Source: Granulosicoccus sp. (GTDB lineage Bacteria > Pseudomonadota > Gammaproteobacteria > Granulosicoccales > Granulosicoccaceae). Taken from it: a DNA stretch of 43,458 nucleotides. Where the stretch lies: contig JAHDGK010000029.1 in NCBI GenBank assembly GCA_020627685.1, positions 4,995 through 48,452 of the forward strand, in the 5' to 3' direction. This document shows positions 8,850-18,500 of the stretch, one piece after another. Position numbers and translations under genes: made by a program. Under the pieces are notes generated by a model. The model was not told the origin of the DNA. It did no database searches and saw only the letters and a program-made list of their open reading frames with translations. Within the stretch, counting starts at the first letter, position 1; every line of letters starts with the position of its first letter.

Positions 8850-10073
8850 TTATCGCCTAATATTAATTACCGTTTGAGTAATGGTGTCACCAGTACTAAT
8901 GACCTGTGCATTTGCCTGAAAGCTTCGTTGAGCACCAATCATTGCCACGAGTTCCTTTGTCAGGTCGACGTTTGAGCCTTCAAGTGCACCTGATTGAAGC
9001 GATCCTAAACTGGCTGACTCTGGAGCCCCTGTAGCAGGTTCGCCTGAAGCATAAGTTTCATACCAAGCGGTATCACCAGCTTGCTTCAATCCAGATTGAT
9101 TAGGGAAGCTTGTCAGCGTCACCTGGCCCATCATCTTGGACTGACCGTTAGAGAAACGACCAAATAAAATGCCTGATGGATCGATATCAAAGTTATCTAG
9201 TCGACCAGCCGCGTAGCCATCTTGGACAATTCGGTTAACTCCGAACGCATTGTCGAATTGCGAAATCTCAGATAGATCAAATGTCACAGCCATAGCGTTT
9301 GCACCTGAGGTAGGATTAAACGTATTGGTTGTAAAAGTCGTAGCTGCAGCTCCGTTTATTGCTGTTAGCTGGCCATCGGTATCAAAGGTTATTTCATCAC
9401 CACCGACTTGGCTGACTTCTACACCGTCAATTGCCGTGAAAGACGTCCAGCTGTTGGGTGCATCTTTACGGAAGTAGATATTTGCCAACTGTGAAGCACC
9501 CAGCGAGTCGTATACAGTGACTGAAGTAGAGAAATTAAACGTATCAGCATCATTCATATCAAATGGAGGTAAAACCTCGGCATTGATATCAAGGTTCATA
9601 GACAATTCAATAGATTCAGTTGTCTTGGGCGCTAAATCGGAGTAATCGATTTTTAGTTCAGTCAATATTGGCTGGATTTCATCGTCTTCGTTAACTCCGT
9701 AGCCAGTTAACTTCTGATTTTTTGCATTAACTAAGTTACCTTCCCGATCTAAGCCAAAACTACCGGCACGGGTGTATAAGGTGTCACCATTATCATCGAG
9801 CCTGAACATGCCTTGTCCTTCGACGGCAAGGTCAAGATTTCGGGTCGTGAATTGCAAATCACCTTGCAAGAATTCCTGACGAATATTCGCTATCCGAACA
9901 CCTTGGCCCGTAGACGGGTTAGCGGCTCCAAAAGCACTCGATGCGTAAACATCAGAGAACTCTACGTTGGATCGCTTAAAGCCCGTCGTGGCATTGTTTG
10001 CGATATTGTTGGAAATTGACTCAAGCTCAGTAGAGGCTGCGTTAATACCGGTTAGTGCGATTTCAAATGTCAT
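8850..10073 (-). CDS. flgE: Flagellar hook protein FlgE
   Basis: FlgE is the hook subunit, the universal joint between rod and filament. The 407-residue product starts MTFEIALTGINAASTELESI and SNNIANNATTGFKRSNVEFS. It carries the LDLAVEGQGMFRLDDNGDTL block of hook/rod proteins and ends SNVDLTKELVAMIGAQRSFQ with TGDTITQTVINIRR. The length fits a hook protein with D0, D1 and D2 domains. An AAGAGGT ribosome-binding site (10079-10085) lies six bases before the ATG. It directly follows flgD, whose product is the hook cap. Confidence 0.97.
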   Translation of the reverse strand: MTFEIALTGINAASTELESISNNIANNATTGFKRSNVEFSDVYASSAFGAANPSTGQGVRIANIRQEFLQGDLQFTTRNLDLAVEGQGMFRLDDNGDTLYTRAGSFGLDREGNLVNAKNQKLTGYGVNEDDEIQPILTELKIDYSDLAPKTTESIELSMNLDINAEVLPPFDMNDADTFNFSTSVTVYDSLGASQLANIYFRKDAPNSWTSFTAIDGVEVSQVGGDEITFDTDGQLTAINGAAATTFTTNTFNPTSGANAMAVTFDLSEISQFDNAFGVNRIVQDGYAAGRLDNFDIDPSGILFGRFSNGQSKMMGQVTLTSFPNQSGLKQAGDTAWYETYASGEPATGAPESASLGSLQSGALEGSNVDLTKELVAMIGAQRSFQANAQVISTGDTITQTVINIRR

Positions 10074-10091
10074 TTTTTACCTCTTAAGAAA

Positions 10092-10796
10092 CTATTGTTC
10101 TGTGGAGTTGGTAGTGCTACCAACTGCTTGTCTTATTTGTCTTATGTCAGCCATGGATAAAACATCGCCCTGACGGGTGTTAAGCGTTGTTTCTGAACCG
10201 CTGCCAAACTCTACGGAGTCGATGATTCTTGAAGTCAAAACAGTTGCGGACGTAAACGCTTCACCATCGGATGCGGTGATGCTAACGTTATAATTCCCGG
10301 CAGGCATACGTTCACCCTGGTCGCTTAGCCCATCCCACGAAAAATCATGCCGACCGGATACGAATTCCCCTAGTGACATTTGGCGGACAACTTTGCCGCT
10401 GGCATCGCTTATATTCATTTTCACATCACCAGAGGTCGCATCCAGTTCAAACGATCCACCTGCGCTGCCATCGGCTTCAAGCGACATTGTTTCGTTCTCT
10501 ACCAACACCTCATGCCCAACTAACTGTGTACTCTGAAGTGTCTGTTGAGAATTGAATGTGGATGTCATGGTCTCGAGTGACTGTTGCATTTCTTCAATGC
10601 CCGATACCGTACTGAATTGCGCCATTTGACCCAGAAATTCACCGTTTTCCATGGGTTTCATAGGATCTTGATGTTTCAACTGAGCCATCATGATCTCTAG
10701 AAATTCATCTTGGCCAAGATCTTTATTAAAGTTATTTTCAGCGCTCGTCTCTAAACCGAATTTATCTACGAGAGAGGCAGCCTGCACAGTGGTCAT
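10092..10796 (-). CDS. flgD: Hook capping protein FlgD
   Basis: FlgD is the scaffold on the hook tip that guides FlgE assembly and is later replaced by FlgK. The 234 residues contain the family signature QDEFLEIMMAQLKHQDPMKP (about 29-48) and MENGEFLGQMAQFSTVSGIE, then a Gln/Ser-rich linker. A C-terminal beta region follows with DASGKVVRQMSLGEFVSGRH and FSWDGLSDQGERMPAGNYNV, the FlgD Ig-like/tudor part. The length is normal. It lies between flgC (3 bases) and flgE (18 bases). Confidence 0.96.
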   Translation of the reverse strand: MTTVQAASLVDKFGLETSAENNFNKDLGQDEFLEIMMAQLKHQDPMKPMENGEFLGQMAQFSTVSGIEEMQQSLETMTSTFNSQQTLQSTQLVGHEVLVENETMSLEADGSAGGSFELDATSGDVKMNISDASGKVVRQMSLGEFVSGRHDFSWDGLSDQGERMPAGNYNVSITASDGEAFTSATVLTSRIIDSVEFGSGSETTLNTRQGDVLSMADIRQIRQAVGSTTNSTEQ

Positions 10797-10799
10797 GGT

Positions 10800-11195
10800 T
10801 TATTCTCCCATCTTCAAGGTTTGAAGCATAAGTTGCCTCACTGTTGCCAGCATATCGACGTTGCTCTGATAGCTTCGAGTCGCTGACATCATGTTTGCCA
10901 TCTCTTCAACGCTGTCCACGTTAGATCCAAAAATATATCCTTCCTCATTGGCGAGAGGGTGACCCGGTTCATAACGCATTTCCGGTTCTCTGTTGGATTC
11001 AACAACGCCTCGTGTCTGCACGCCACCAATCTCGCCGTCTAGCATTGCTGCGAAAATTGGTTGCCTTGATCTGTAAGCCTCTTCGGCGCTTCCAGCTACG
11101 GTGTTCACGTTAGCAAGATTACTCGCCGTAGTATTGAGCCGAAGGTTTTGTGCTTTCATTGCACTACCGGCGATATCAAAAATACTCAGTGCCAT
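10800..11195 (-). CDS. flgC: Flagellar proximal rod protein FlgC
   Basis: This is a proximal rod subunit of 131 residues. It starts MALSIFDIAGSAMKAQNLRL with TASNLANVNTVAGSAEEAYR, contains YEPGHPLANEEGYIFGSNVD (the FlgC signature region, normally reading PxADxxGYV), and ends EEMANMMSATRSYQSNVDML with TLKMGE. The start has a strong TAAGGAG ribosome-binding site that lies over the end of flgB, so flgB and flgC are probably coupled. Confidence 0.96.
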   Translation of the reverse strand: MALSIFDIAGSAMKAQNLRLNTTASNLANVNTVAGSAEEAYRSRQPIFAAMLDGEIGGVQTRGVVESNREPEMRYEPGHPLANEEGYIFGSNVDSVEEMANMMSATRSYQSNVDMLATVRQLMLQTLKMGE

Positions 11196-11197
11196 GA

Positions 11198-11614
11198 TTA
11201 TTCGCTCCTTAACGTTCTCATTAATCCACTAACGCGTGAATTAATGAATTGCAGGCTTGCTTGATATCGAATGGTATTTTCAGCAAATCGAGCTTGTTCC
11301 AGATCTTTATCAACTGTATTGCCGTCTAACGAAGCCTGCTCAGGTTGCCGGTACATAACAGGCGCATCGCTTCCGCTCGTTGATCTGGTTTTTATATGCC
11401 TGGCGTTAGTGGTGTGTAAGCCTCCAGTCATAGCCAATTGCGAGTTGTTTTTTGAAACAGCACCTTGTGTCTCGTGTAGTACTTCAGCAAATACTAAGTC
11501 TCGCGCCTTATAGTTTGGAGTATCGGCGTTAGCAATGTTACTTGCCAATACCTCCGTGCGTTGAGCACGCAGCTTGAGAGAATTAGCATGTACTGATAAA
11601 AAATTATCAATCAT
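11198..11614 (-). CDS. flgB: Flagellar proximal rod protein FlgB
   Basis: This is a proximal rod subunit. I start it at the ATG at 11614, giving 138 residues beginning MIDNFLSVHANSLKLRAQRT, which aligns with the usual FlgB start. An in-frame ATG at 11638 would add eight basic or polar residues (MKKRILTD) that are not typical. An AAAGGA lies 11 bases before the chosen start. The signature LRAQRTEVLASNIANADTPN followed by YKARDLVFAEVL is unmistakable, and the C-terminus (ENTIRYQASLQFINSRVSGL, then MRTLRSE) is also FlgB-like. It is the first gene of the flg run. I see no convincing promoter in the roughly 110 bases upstream. Confidence 0.94.
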   Translation of the reverse strand: MIDNFLSVHANSLKLRAQRTEVLASNIANADTPNYKARDLVFAEVLHETQGAVSKNNSQLAMTGGLHTTNARHIKTRSTSGSDAPVMYRQPEQASLDGNTVDKDLEQARFAENTIRYQASLQFINSRVSGLMRTLRSE

Positions 11615-11723
11615 GTCGGTCAGAATCCTTTTTTTCATTAACCTTTAGCACTATCTCGGCGTAGCCTTAGAAATAGTTAGAAAATGTGACATCGTTACTG
11701 TTATTCGACTGAGCACGTAGAAA

Positions 11724-12785
11724 CTATTGAATAGGGACATTAATAAACTGCGGATTCCAACGTGGAACCGGATCGTCTTGATAGATGCTCAAAGACATAA
11801 GCAACATATGAGTAGGTGTCGTTGCTGTTCTGTAAAAATTCACTGCTCCATGCTTGGGAATGCGAGCTGTCGTGGCGGCTGTAATTTTTTGATAGTCTGT
11901 CATCGCTCCAAGCGAAAGAGTTCTGCCACTAAATTCCGTTCCATCTGATCCTGTTGCAGTAGAGCCTGCATCTACAGCAATAGTCATTGAGGTCGCGGTT
12001 TCGACTGAGAAATTCGCGCTAACCCGGTTATTAGTTGAAATTCCGCCAACAGAGGTAAGGGTTATCGCAACATCGTTCTCCGGTGCTGTCCATATGCATG
12101 GCAGGGTATAGCGACAGTCCGCTTGAGCTGTCGTGATTGGTCCTACTGGAATACCTGAAAACGTGGGAATACGTATCGCACCTGAATCGAGAAGGGCGAT
12201 GGACCACTGCGTAATGGAGTCCCCAGCTGCTGACTTATCGAAATTAACGGTACCAATGAGCTTGTCGGCAGCGAGAATACCCTGAGGAGTTCCCCCGTTT
12301 CCTTCACCCAGTGTCTGGTCTTCTAGACGCAAAGCGGTGTTCATATTGTCAATCGCTTCTTCAGACCTTGAAACGACGATGGTGGAATCGTGTGCGGTGG
12401 TGATGAAATAGCTCAATGACAAACGATCTCTAGATGCAATGTTATCTGCACTAGTGACTGTCAACGAAAACTGGTTATCAGCGCTAATCCAACGGCAGGG
12501 AAGTGAGTCGTTACAGTCAACGGTATTGCCCGGTGAGCCCACTGTCGTGTCGTCACTTGGATCCTGCAACTGAACATTCGAGGTGTTGGTCGTTGTTGTG
12601 GTGCTGGTTCCTGTACCCGTTGTGGAGGAGTTAACCGGCACCATATTTGATCCTGTTCCAAGAGTATTGGTAGAGGTGGTCGTTGTTGTTCCGGGGGTTA
12701 CTTCGCGGATTATTGTCTCTGTACAGGCCCCTAAAATAAGGCAACTTGCTATGACGACGATTCCTTTAATGCGTGATGAATACAC
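11724..12785 (-). CDS. Predicted lipoprotein with Ser/Thr linker and duplicated Cys-containing domain, function unknown
   Basis: I do not recognise this family. The start is best placed at the GTG at 12785 because AAGGAA (12792-12797) lies six bases upstream and the product then begins with a short lipoprotein signal, YSSRIKGIVVIASCLILGAC, with lipidation expected at Cys21. This gives 353 residues. The frame is open further up to an ATG at 12851. Residues about 31-88 are a Thr/Ser/Gly-rich linker, as in proteins that hold a domain away from the membrane. Two related domains follow, about 89-206 and 223-353. Each opens with DC-x5-C-x-W (DCNDSLPCRW and DCRYTLPCIW) and continues with beta-rich sequence. 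The four cysteines (91/97, 224/230) could form two disulphides. It lies between flgB and divergent flgA, which suggests but does not prove a flagellar or envelope role. Confidence 0.75.
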   Translation of the reverse strand: MYSSRIKGIVVIASCLILGACTETIIREVTPGTTTTTSTNTLGTGSNMVPVNSSTTGTGTSTTTTTNTSNVQLQDPSDDTTVGSPGNTVDCNDSLPCRWISADNQFSLTVTSADNIASRDRLSLSYFITTAHDSTIVVSRSEEAIDNMNTALRLEDQTLGEGNGGTPQGILAADKLIGTVNFDKSAAGDSITQWSIALLDSGAIRIPTFSGIPVGPITTAQADCRYTLPCIWTAPENDVAITLTSVGGISTNNRVSANFSVETATSMTIAVDAGSTATGSDGTEFSGRTLSLGAMTDYQKITAATTARIPKHGAVNFYRTATTPTHMLLMSLSIYQDDPVPRWNPQFINVPIQ

Positions 12786-12791
12786 GTGACT

Positions 12792-12797
12792 TTCCTT
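12792..12797 (-). promoter_or_regulatory. Ribosome-binding site that sets the GTG start of the lipoprotein
   Basis: AAGGAA on the minus strand lies six bases before the GTG at 12785. No comparable site precedes the in-frame ATG at 12851, and the shorter product has a well-formed lipoprotein signal at its very N-terminus. Confidence 0.6.
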
Positions 12798-12888
12798 GAT
12801 GAAATAAGGAGTGTTGTCGTCCTTTTTTTCAAAAGGTGAAGTAGCCAACATAGACGTTACGGTTAGCTGAGCGAGTATTTACTTAAGT

Positions 12889-12907
12889 CTTTACAGATGG
12901 TGTAAAG
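12889..12907. promoter_or_regulatory. Perfect inverted repeat upstream of flgA
   Basis: CTTTACA (12889-12895) and TGTAAAG (12901-12907) are exact reverse complements separated by five bases. They sit 19 bases before the flgA ATG, in the divergent gap with the lipoprotein gene. The symmetry and location fit an operator for a dimeric regulator or a short RNA hairpin at the flgA leader. It overlaps a GG-N10-GC sequence (12899-12912). The dyad is seen directly; its function is inferred. Confidence 0.4.
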
Positions 12908-12925
12908 CTTGCGCAGTCCTCCAGC

Positions 12926-13657
12926 ATGAATAAGCTCAAAATATATCGCTATATTGTCTGTTTTTGCTTATCGCTGGTAACACCGGCTTTATTCGCAGCC
13001 CAGAAAACAAACGCCCATCCACTCGCGGATATCGAATCTTCCGTAAAGGAATTCATTGTTGATGAGCAGGCTGATGCCGAAGGAATCAACGTTCAAATCA
13101 ATTCCCTGGACAAACGCCTGCGGCTGAAAGCGTGTGATAACCCGCTTGAGACGTTCTGGTCGCCCGGTAGTCGAAAACTCGGTCGTGTAACAGTCCAGGT
13201 GCTTTGCGACTACCCACACCCTTGGAGAATCCATGTCCAAGCGACGGTTTCGCTTGAAGGAAGCGTTTGGGTGCTGGCGAAAGGGGTTAGGCGGGGTGAA
13301 ATGCTCAATCGTTCTGTTCTTAAAGAAGAGACAGTTACCGTAGGTGGCAACAATTCTTCTTACAGAAACGTTGTTGACCCGGTTGTGAATATTGAGCCAT
13401 GGCTGGGTTATGAATTTTCTCAGCGAGTCCGCGCAGGTTCAGTACTGACCGAGGCTATGTTAGCTCCGGCTACTGTCATTAATAAAGGAGAGGCGGTGCT
13501 GATTACTTATGAGACGGCAGGGCTGCAATTGCAAACTAAAGGTGTTGCTTTGTCCGATGGTGCTCGGGGCAGGTTTGTCCGGGTAAAGAACATTTCCTCA
13601 GGAAATACGATTGACGCGGTGGTTGTAGACCGCGGTTTAGTCGCATTGATGCAGTAA
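12926..13657 (+). CDS. flgA: P-ring assembly chaperone FlgA
   Basis: FlgA is a periplasmic chaperone that helps FlgI form the P ring. The 243 residues begin with a Sec signal peptide (about 1-25, hydrophobic ICFCLSLV-like core ending ALFAA). The mature part contains LDKRLRLKACDNPLETFWSP, the conserved cysteine region, then VLAKGVRRGEMLNRSVLKEE and a C-terminal SAF-type domain with RAGSVLTEAMLAPATVINKG, GVALSDGARGRFVRVKNISS and NTIDAVVVDRGLVAL. The length is normal. It is divergent from the flgB-L cluster and heads a short flgA-flgN pair. No ribosome-binding site is obvious before the ATG. Confidence 0.95.
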   Translation: MNKLKIYRYIVCFCLSLVTPALFAAQKTNAHPLADIESSVKEFIVDEQADAEGINVQINSLDKRLRLKACDNPLETFWSPGSRKLGRVTVQVLCDYPHPWRIHVQATVSLEGSVWVLAKGVRRGEMLNRSVLKEETVTVGGNNSSYRNVVDPVVNIEPWLGYEFSQRVRAGSVLTEAMLAPATVINKGEAVLITYETAGLQLQTKGVALSDGARGRFVRVKNISSGNTIDAVVVDRGLVALMQ

Positions 13658-13682
13658 CCATCCCTGAAAAACGAGAAGTCTT

Positions 13683-14102
13683 ATGAGTACTGAAATTTCT
13701 GAACAACAACTAATACTTGAGCTGGACGGGCTGTCTAAGCAGTTAATTAATGTATTGAAGGCAGAAACAGTTGCCATGAAGCAGCGGGACTTAGACGCTC
13801 TTTCAACTCTCGGAAGCCAAAAGACAGTGTTGTTAAACCGGCTTCAAGAGTGCAACGAGTTTTTGAGTGAGTTGTTTATAAGAACTCCTGTATCCCAGGA
13901 AACAGAAACCCTTAAACAGCAGTTACGCGAGTGTCACTCTCTTAATAGAGACAATCGGACAATGGCAACTGTTGAATTGAAGCATACCCAAAATAGCATC
14001 GAGCTACTTCGTTCGTTGTTAAAGCTGGATGACGTCCCGTTGTATGGAGCCTACGGTGAAGTAACTGTTAGCCGAGAGAAGAGAAATCTCGGAGTAGTTT
14101 GA
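13683..14102 (+). CDS. flgN: Flagellar export chaperone FlgN
   Basis: FlgN is the cytosolic chaperone that delivers FlgK and FlgL to the export gate. The 139-residue product is almost entirely helical with no membrane segment. It has the FlgN pattern of an N-terminal helix (ELDGLSKQLINVLKAETVAM), a segment rich in Lys and Leu (LGSQKTVLLNRLQECNEF), an Asn-containing second helix (HSLNRDNRTMATVELKHTQN), and a C-terminal YGAYGEV, close to the YGxxG seen in the family. It starts 25 bases after flgA. In many gammaproteobacteria flgM lies between these two genes; here it does not. The assignment rests on pattern and context because FlgN sequences diverge quickly. Confidence 0.85.
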   Translation: MSTEISEQQLILELDGLSKQLINVLKAETVAMKQRDLDALSTLGSQKTVLLNRLQECNEFLSELFIRTPVSQETETLKQQLRECHSLNRDNRTMATVELKHTQNSIELLRSLLKLDDVPLYGAYGEVTVSREKRNLGVV

Positions 14103-14126
14103 GATAGATACCGTGTTGGCTGTGAT

Positions 14127-14164
14127 AGCTAATTGTTGATTTTGTTAGCTGACACCCATGTAAC
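14127..14164 (+). promoter_or_regulatory. Weak promoter-like and dyad elements upstream of the giant gene
   Basis: The 145-base gap between flgN and the giant gene holds an inverted repeat, AGCTAA (14127-14132) with TTAGCT (14145-14150). It also holds a weak sigma-70-like pair, TTGATT (14136-14141) and TGTAAC (14159-14164), 17 bases apart. Each hexamer matches consensus at four of six positions. If used, the leader would be about 80 bases. Nothing stronger is visible in the gap. Confidence 0.22.
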
Positions 14165-14247
14165 ACGCACCAGAGTGTGCCGCACCTCACCTTTTTTGAA
14201 GTCCGGCCGTTAAATGTCGCAGAACCAAAGAAAAAGTCTACACCCCT

Positions 14248-15501
14248 ATGGACCAAGATAATAAGCAGCCAGTTGAGTTCAGTGCTACTGAAACTCAAGA
14301 GATTGGCGTTCAACCCGGTGGCGAAATCGCGCTTGAGGGCATTGATTTTGACAAAGTATCAGTAGATATTGTTGATACCGATGTCATCATCAGTGATCCC
14401 GGAACAGGTGGGAAAGTAATCCTGCTTGGGTTGGCCATATTCCTATTTGATGAAGATCAAGTCCCATTGATTTCATTTAACGGTGAGTATATCGCTCCAA
14501 ACCTTCTGCTGTCTAAGGTGGGGGAAATCGGCAATCTAACGATGCAGGAATTCGTCGCCGTTTCCAGTTTGCTTGAGGACGACCTCAAAACTTCGGAAGT
14601 GGAAAACGAAGAGTCGGAAGCAGAATTTGAAGCCGCAGCGGAAATTCTTGCGATGATCACTGAAGCCGTCGAATCGATGGCTCAGCAGCAAGAAGCGGTT
14701 GCTGAAAAGGTTGAAGTCTCCAAAGACGACGGGAAATTCGACCGTAAATTTATTGATGAAGAAGGTGATAAATACAGCGTAGCGCCGAAGCAACCACCGC
14801 CGGAGACTCCGTCGTTGGCCGCAGCTGCTGAAGCGCCGCCTGTTCCTCAGGCCGAAGCGTTGTTTGACATGGCGCTTTTGCAGCCGAGTAAAGTCGAATC
14901 TATTGTCACAGACGGCGATCTGGAAACCAGAACTATCCTCGGGGGTGGTGGTTCTGAAGAGTCCGCGTTCAATCCGTCAAACGAAGCGCAGTTTTCTACA
15001 GAGGTTCTGAACTACGGGACGTCCGATGAAGATTTAGTCATCATGACGGACAATCCTGACTATTTTGACGCAGGTAAAATGACACGTGTCATCGAGATGA
15101 CGCCTACATTTCCTGCCGGGTTCAATGTGACTGAAGTCACCATGACGGGTTTCCCTGACGGTTTCGTCGTTGAAGGAGCTACGAAAGTCGGTGATACCTA
15201 CACATTGGAAAGTGTAGAGCTCAACGACCGGGGGTCAATTCGTGTCAATCTGATCTACACGGTACCTTCTGATGAAACGTTTAGTGTTGATTTCAAAGTC
15301 ACGGCTGAGTTCGATACAACAGCGGTTGATGAAGATGGCCTGCCTCTCGTTCCACCGCCGGAGCCCACAATTGACTCTGAGGATACGCGTGAGTTTGAGA
15401 TGCGCGATGTATCCAGTGCGGATGAGCTTAACTACGTTAATGCTGAAGGTGAAGAGGTTTGGGTCCTGGCTAATGACCCTAACCCGAATCGGGTTTTCTC
15501 A
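14248..15501 (+). other. Non-repetitive N-terminal head of the giant protein
   Basis: This region covers residues 1-418. The first ~115 residues contain a compact beta/helix part (VISDPGTGGKVILLGLAIFL, then ISFNGEYIAPNLLLSKVGEI). Next come a Glu-rich helical stretch (about 115-165) and a Pro/Ala linker (KQPPPETPSLAAAAEAPPVP, about 178-197). A beta-rich domain follows (about 240-350, with PAGFNVTEVTMTGFPDGFVV), then an acidic linker leading to the first RTX motif. Many giant type I-secreted proteins have an N-terminal head like this. Whether it retains the protein in the outer membrane cannot be told from sequence alone. Confidence 0.6.
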
Positions 15502-18500
15502 GGCTCCGGCGACGATCAAATCACCGGTTCAATCGGTGTAGATTTTATTCAAGGTGGCGATGGCATCGATACAATCGATGGCGGTGCTGGCGATGACATT
15601 CTCAACGGTGAAGGCGGTGATGACATCATCATCCATAACCCGGGGCAGGATCGTTTTATTGGTGGAACGGGTTCCGATACTGCTGATTATTCAGAGACCA
15701 TTGAAAATGTCGTGGCTGATCTGTCCACGGTTGTTGATGGTTATGCCAACGTGGTCGTTGGTGATGCTGAAGACGGTGAAATCGATGAGTTGACCACCGT
15801 TGAAAATATTCGCACAGGATTAGGTGCTGATACGCTGATAGGTGATGCGGAAGATAACCATTTATCATCGGGTGGGGGTTCCGACATCCTGGTTGGTGGT
15901 GGTGGTAACGATATTCTAGATGGTGGCGCAGATCGCGATATTGCTGATTACAGCACTAGCACCGGCCCCATCGTAACCAATCTGACCTTGGACGAAAATA
16001 ACGTCACCGTTGATGAATCCAACATCGATACGTTGATCAACATCGAACATGTCATCGGTAGTGATTTTGATGATGTCATGGAAGGTGGTGCAGCAGACGA
16101 TACGTTCGAAGCCGGTGCCGGTGATGACGTTCTGATTGGCGGCGAAGGTAGCAATACACTTGACGGCGGTGAAGGCGACGGCGATATCGTTGACTTCAGC
16201 GGTAGCAGCAGTGGCGTCACCGTTAATTTCGGCGGTGGCACAGATAGCGAAGGTTTCGTTATTGCCACGCACGGGTCTGATGCTGATCGTCTGAAAAACA
16301 TAGAGGACCTCATTGGTTCTGACCATGATGATAATCTGACCGGAGACGAAGCCGATCAGACGATTATTGGCCGTGAAGGCGACGATTTCATTGATGGTGC
16401 CGGTGGTAATGACACACTGGACGGCGGGCTGGGTACAGATCGATTGCAAGGTGGAACGGGCGACGATACGTTTGTTCATAGCGATGGCAATGATCAAATA
16501 GATGGTGGAGATGACTCCGATACCATCGACTTCAGCCTGACCGAAAATATCACACAGGTTAACGCTGTATTAGATGGCGCTTCCGACTCCGCTATCGTTG
16601 TGGAGGGTGGTGATGATCTCACTGTCAGAAACGTTGAGAACATCATAGCGACACCGGGAGACGACATTCTTCAAGGTGATGCAAATGACAACATCCTGGA
16701 TGGTCGCGATGGCGACGACATTCTCATTGGTGCTGCGGGCAATGACGTTCTCATCGGTGGTGAAGGGCGAGATAGCGCTGACTACTCGGTAGCCACGGTT
16801 GGTGTAAATATTGACCTATCGGTTGGTGAAGTCACCAATGATGGTTTTGGTGGCACCGATTCAATCGACGGAATTGAAGATTTAACCGGTTCAGACTATG
16901 ACGATGTTCTCTCCGGAGACGCTCAAGACAACGTTCTTCAGGGCGGGACGGGTGATGATATTCTGCTCGGACGCGGTGGCGATGATTTGCTTTCTGGTGG
17001 TGCCGGACAAGATGCTGCGAGTTATGAATTTGCGGCAGCGCCTGTTTATGTAGATTTAGGGGCCGAGGAACCAACCCAGGATGGTGATGGCGGTGAAGAT
17101 ACATTTGACAGTATCGAATCTGTTATTGGATCGGGTTTTAGCGATACGCTGATTGGTGATGAACTCCCTAACACACTGTCGGGTTTGGGTGGCAATGACA
17201 CCATCGATGGTCTTGGTGGTGATGACGAAATTCTCGGTGGTGCAGGCGATGACAGACTGCTTGCGAGTGAAGGTGCTGATACTTTCGACGGTGGTGAAGA
17301 CCGTGATGCCTTGGACTACTCTCTATTTACAGATGCAACTAGCATCAACGTAGCGCTCTCAGGCAGTGAATTCGCTGAAGTTTCAGTCTCTGGTGCTGAC
17401 AATGATCAAGTTAGAAATGTAGAAACTATTATCGCCACGGCGGGTGACGATGTTCTTGCTGGCGACGAGCTATCTAACACCTTGATGGGTGAAGATGGGG
17501 ATGACGTTATCCTAGGTGGCGGTGGCTCCGATGTATTGTCCGGTGGGGACGGTACCGACCAGTTACGTTTTGATGACCTTGAAGATGACGGCGTTATTCT
17601 AAGCCTTGAGACGAATACGGCATCCTATGCCAGTGATGGTAGTGTCGACAGTTTCAGTGGTTTCGAACAGTACGCGACAACGAATCAAGACGATATTGTT
17701 TTCGGGTCGGAAAACGCAGACTACGTTGAAGGTTTAGCAGGTGATGATCACTTCAACAGTAGCGCAGGCAATGACGAATTTTTCGGTGGCGACGGTAACG
17801 ATCTAGTTGATTACTCAGGCCAAAGCGGCATTGATCATATCGAAGCCACTCTGAACGAAGGCAATACGGTAACTGTTACCGTTGTCGGCGGTGACGATGA
17901 TCAAATTACCTCAATCGAAAGTATTACCGGTTCTGCGGGTGATGACCTTATCACTGGTGATTCATTTGACAATCGTTTTTCAGGTGCGGCTGGCGATGAC
18001 GTACTTGATGGTGCAGCGGGTGATGATCATCTGTTTGGCGATGAAGGTGATGACCGTTTTGTCAGTGATACCGGCGATGATATCTATGAAGGTGGTGAAG
18101 GAACGGATGTCATCGACTACTCGGGTGCACCGGGTGGAATATCGGTCGATTTAACTGTAAATACAGCATTTAATGATGGATTCGGTGATCAAGATACCAT
18201 TCGCACCGTTGAAAACATCATTGGTACTGATGATGCGGATATTATTTCCGGCGATGCTGAAATCAACGAAATTATTGCTGGAGACGGTGACGATATCATT
18301 CGTGGTGGATTAGGTTCTGATACGCTCGATGGTGGCGCTGGTCTGCGCGATGAAGTGCATTTTGATGATTTATCGGGCGCTGGTGTCACGCTGGATATCG
18401 AGCAGGGCACGGCCTTCTACGCCACTGATGCAAGTACTGATGATCTCAGTGGATTTGAGCTTTACTACACAACCGGGCAAGACGACGTTGTGCGCGGCTC

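Noticed and set aside
14151..14200. Possible intrinsic terminator after flgN (T-run at about 14191-14196)
   Set aside because: The sequence before the T-run forms only 3-4-bp stems, too weak to call a terminator.
14779..14838. Ala-rich LAAAAEAPP segment as a LapG-type cleavage site
   Set aside because: LapG-type sites are of the form TAAG or PAAG. The glycine after the alanine pair is missing here, and the stretch looks like a simple Pro/Ala linker.
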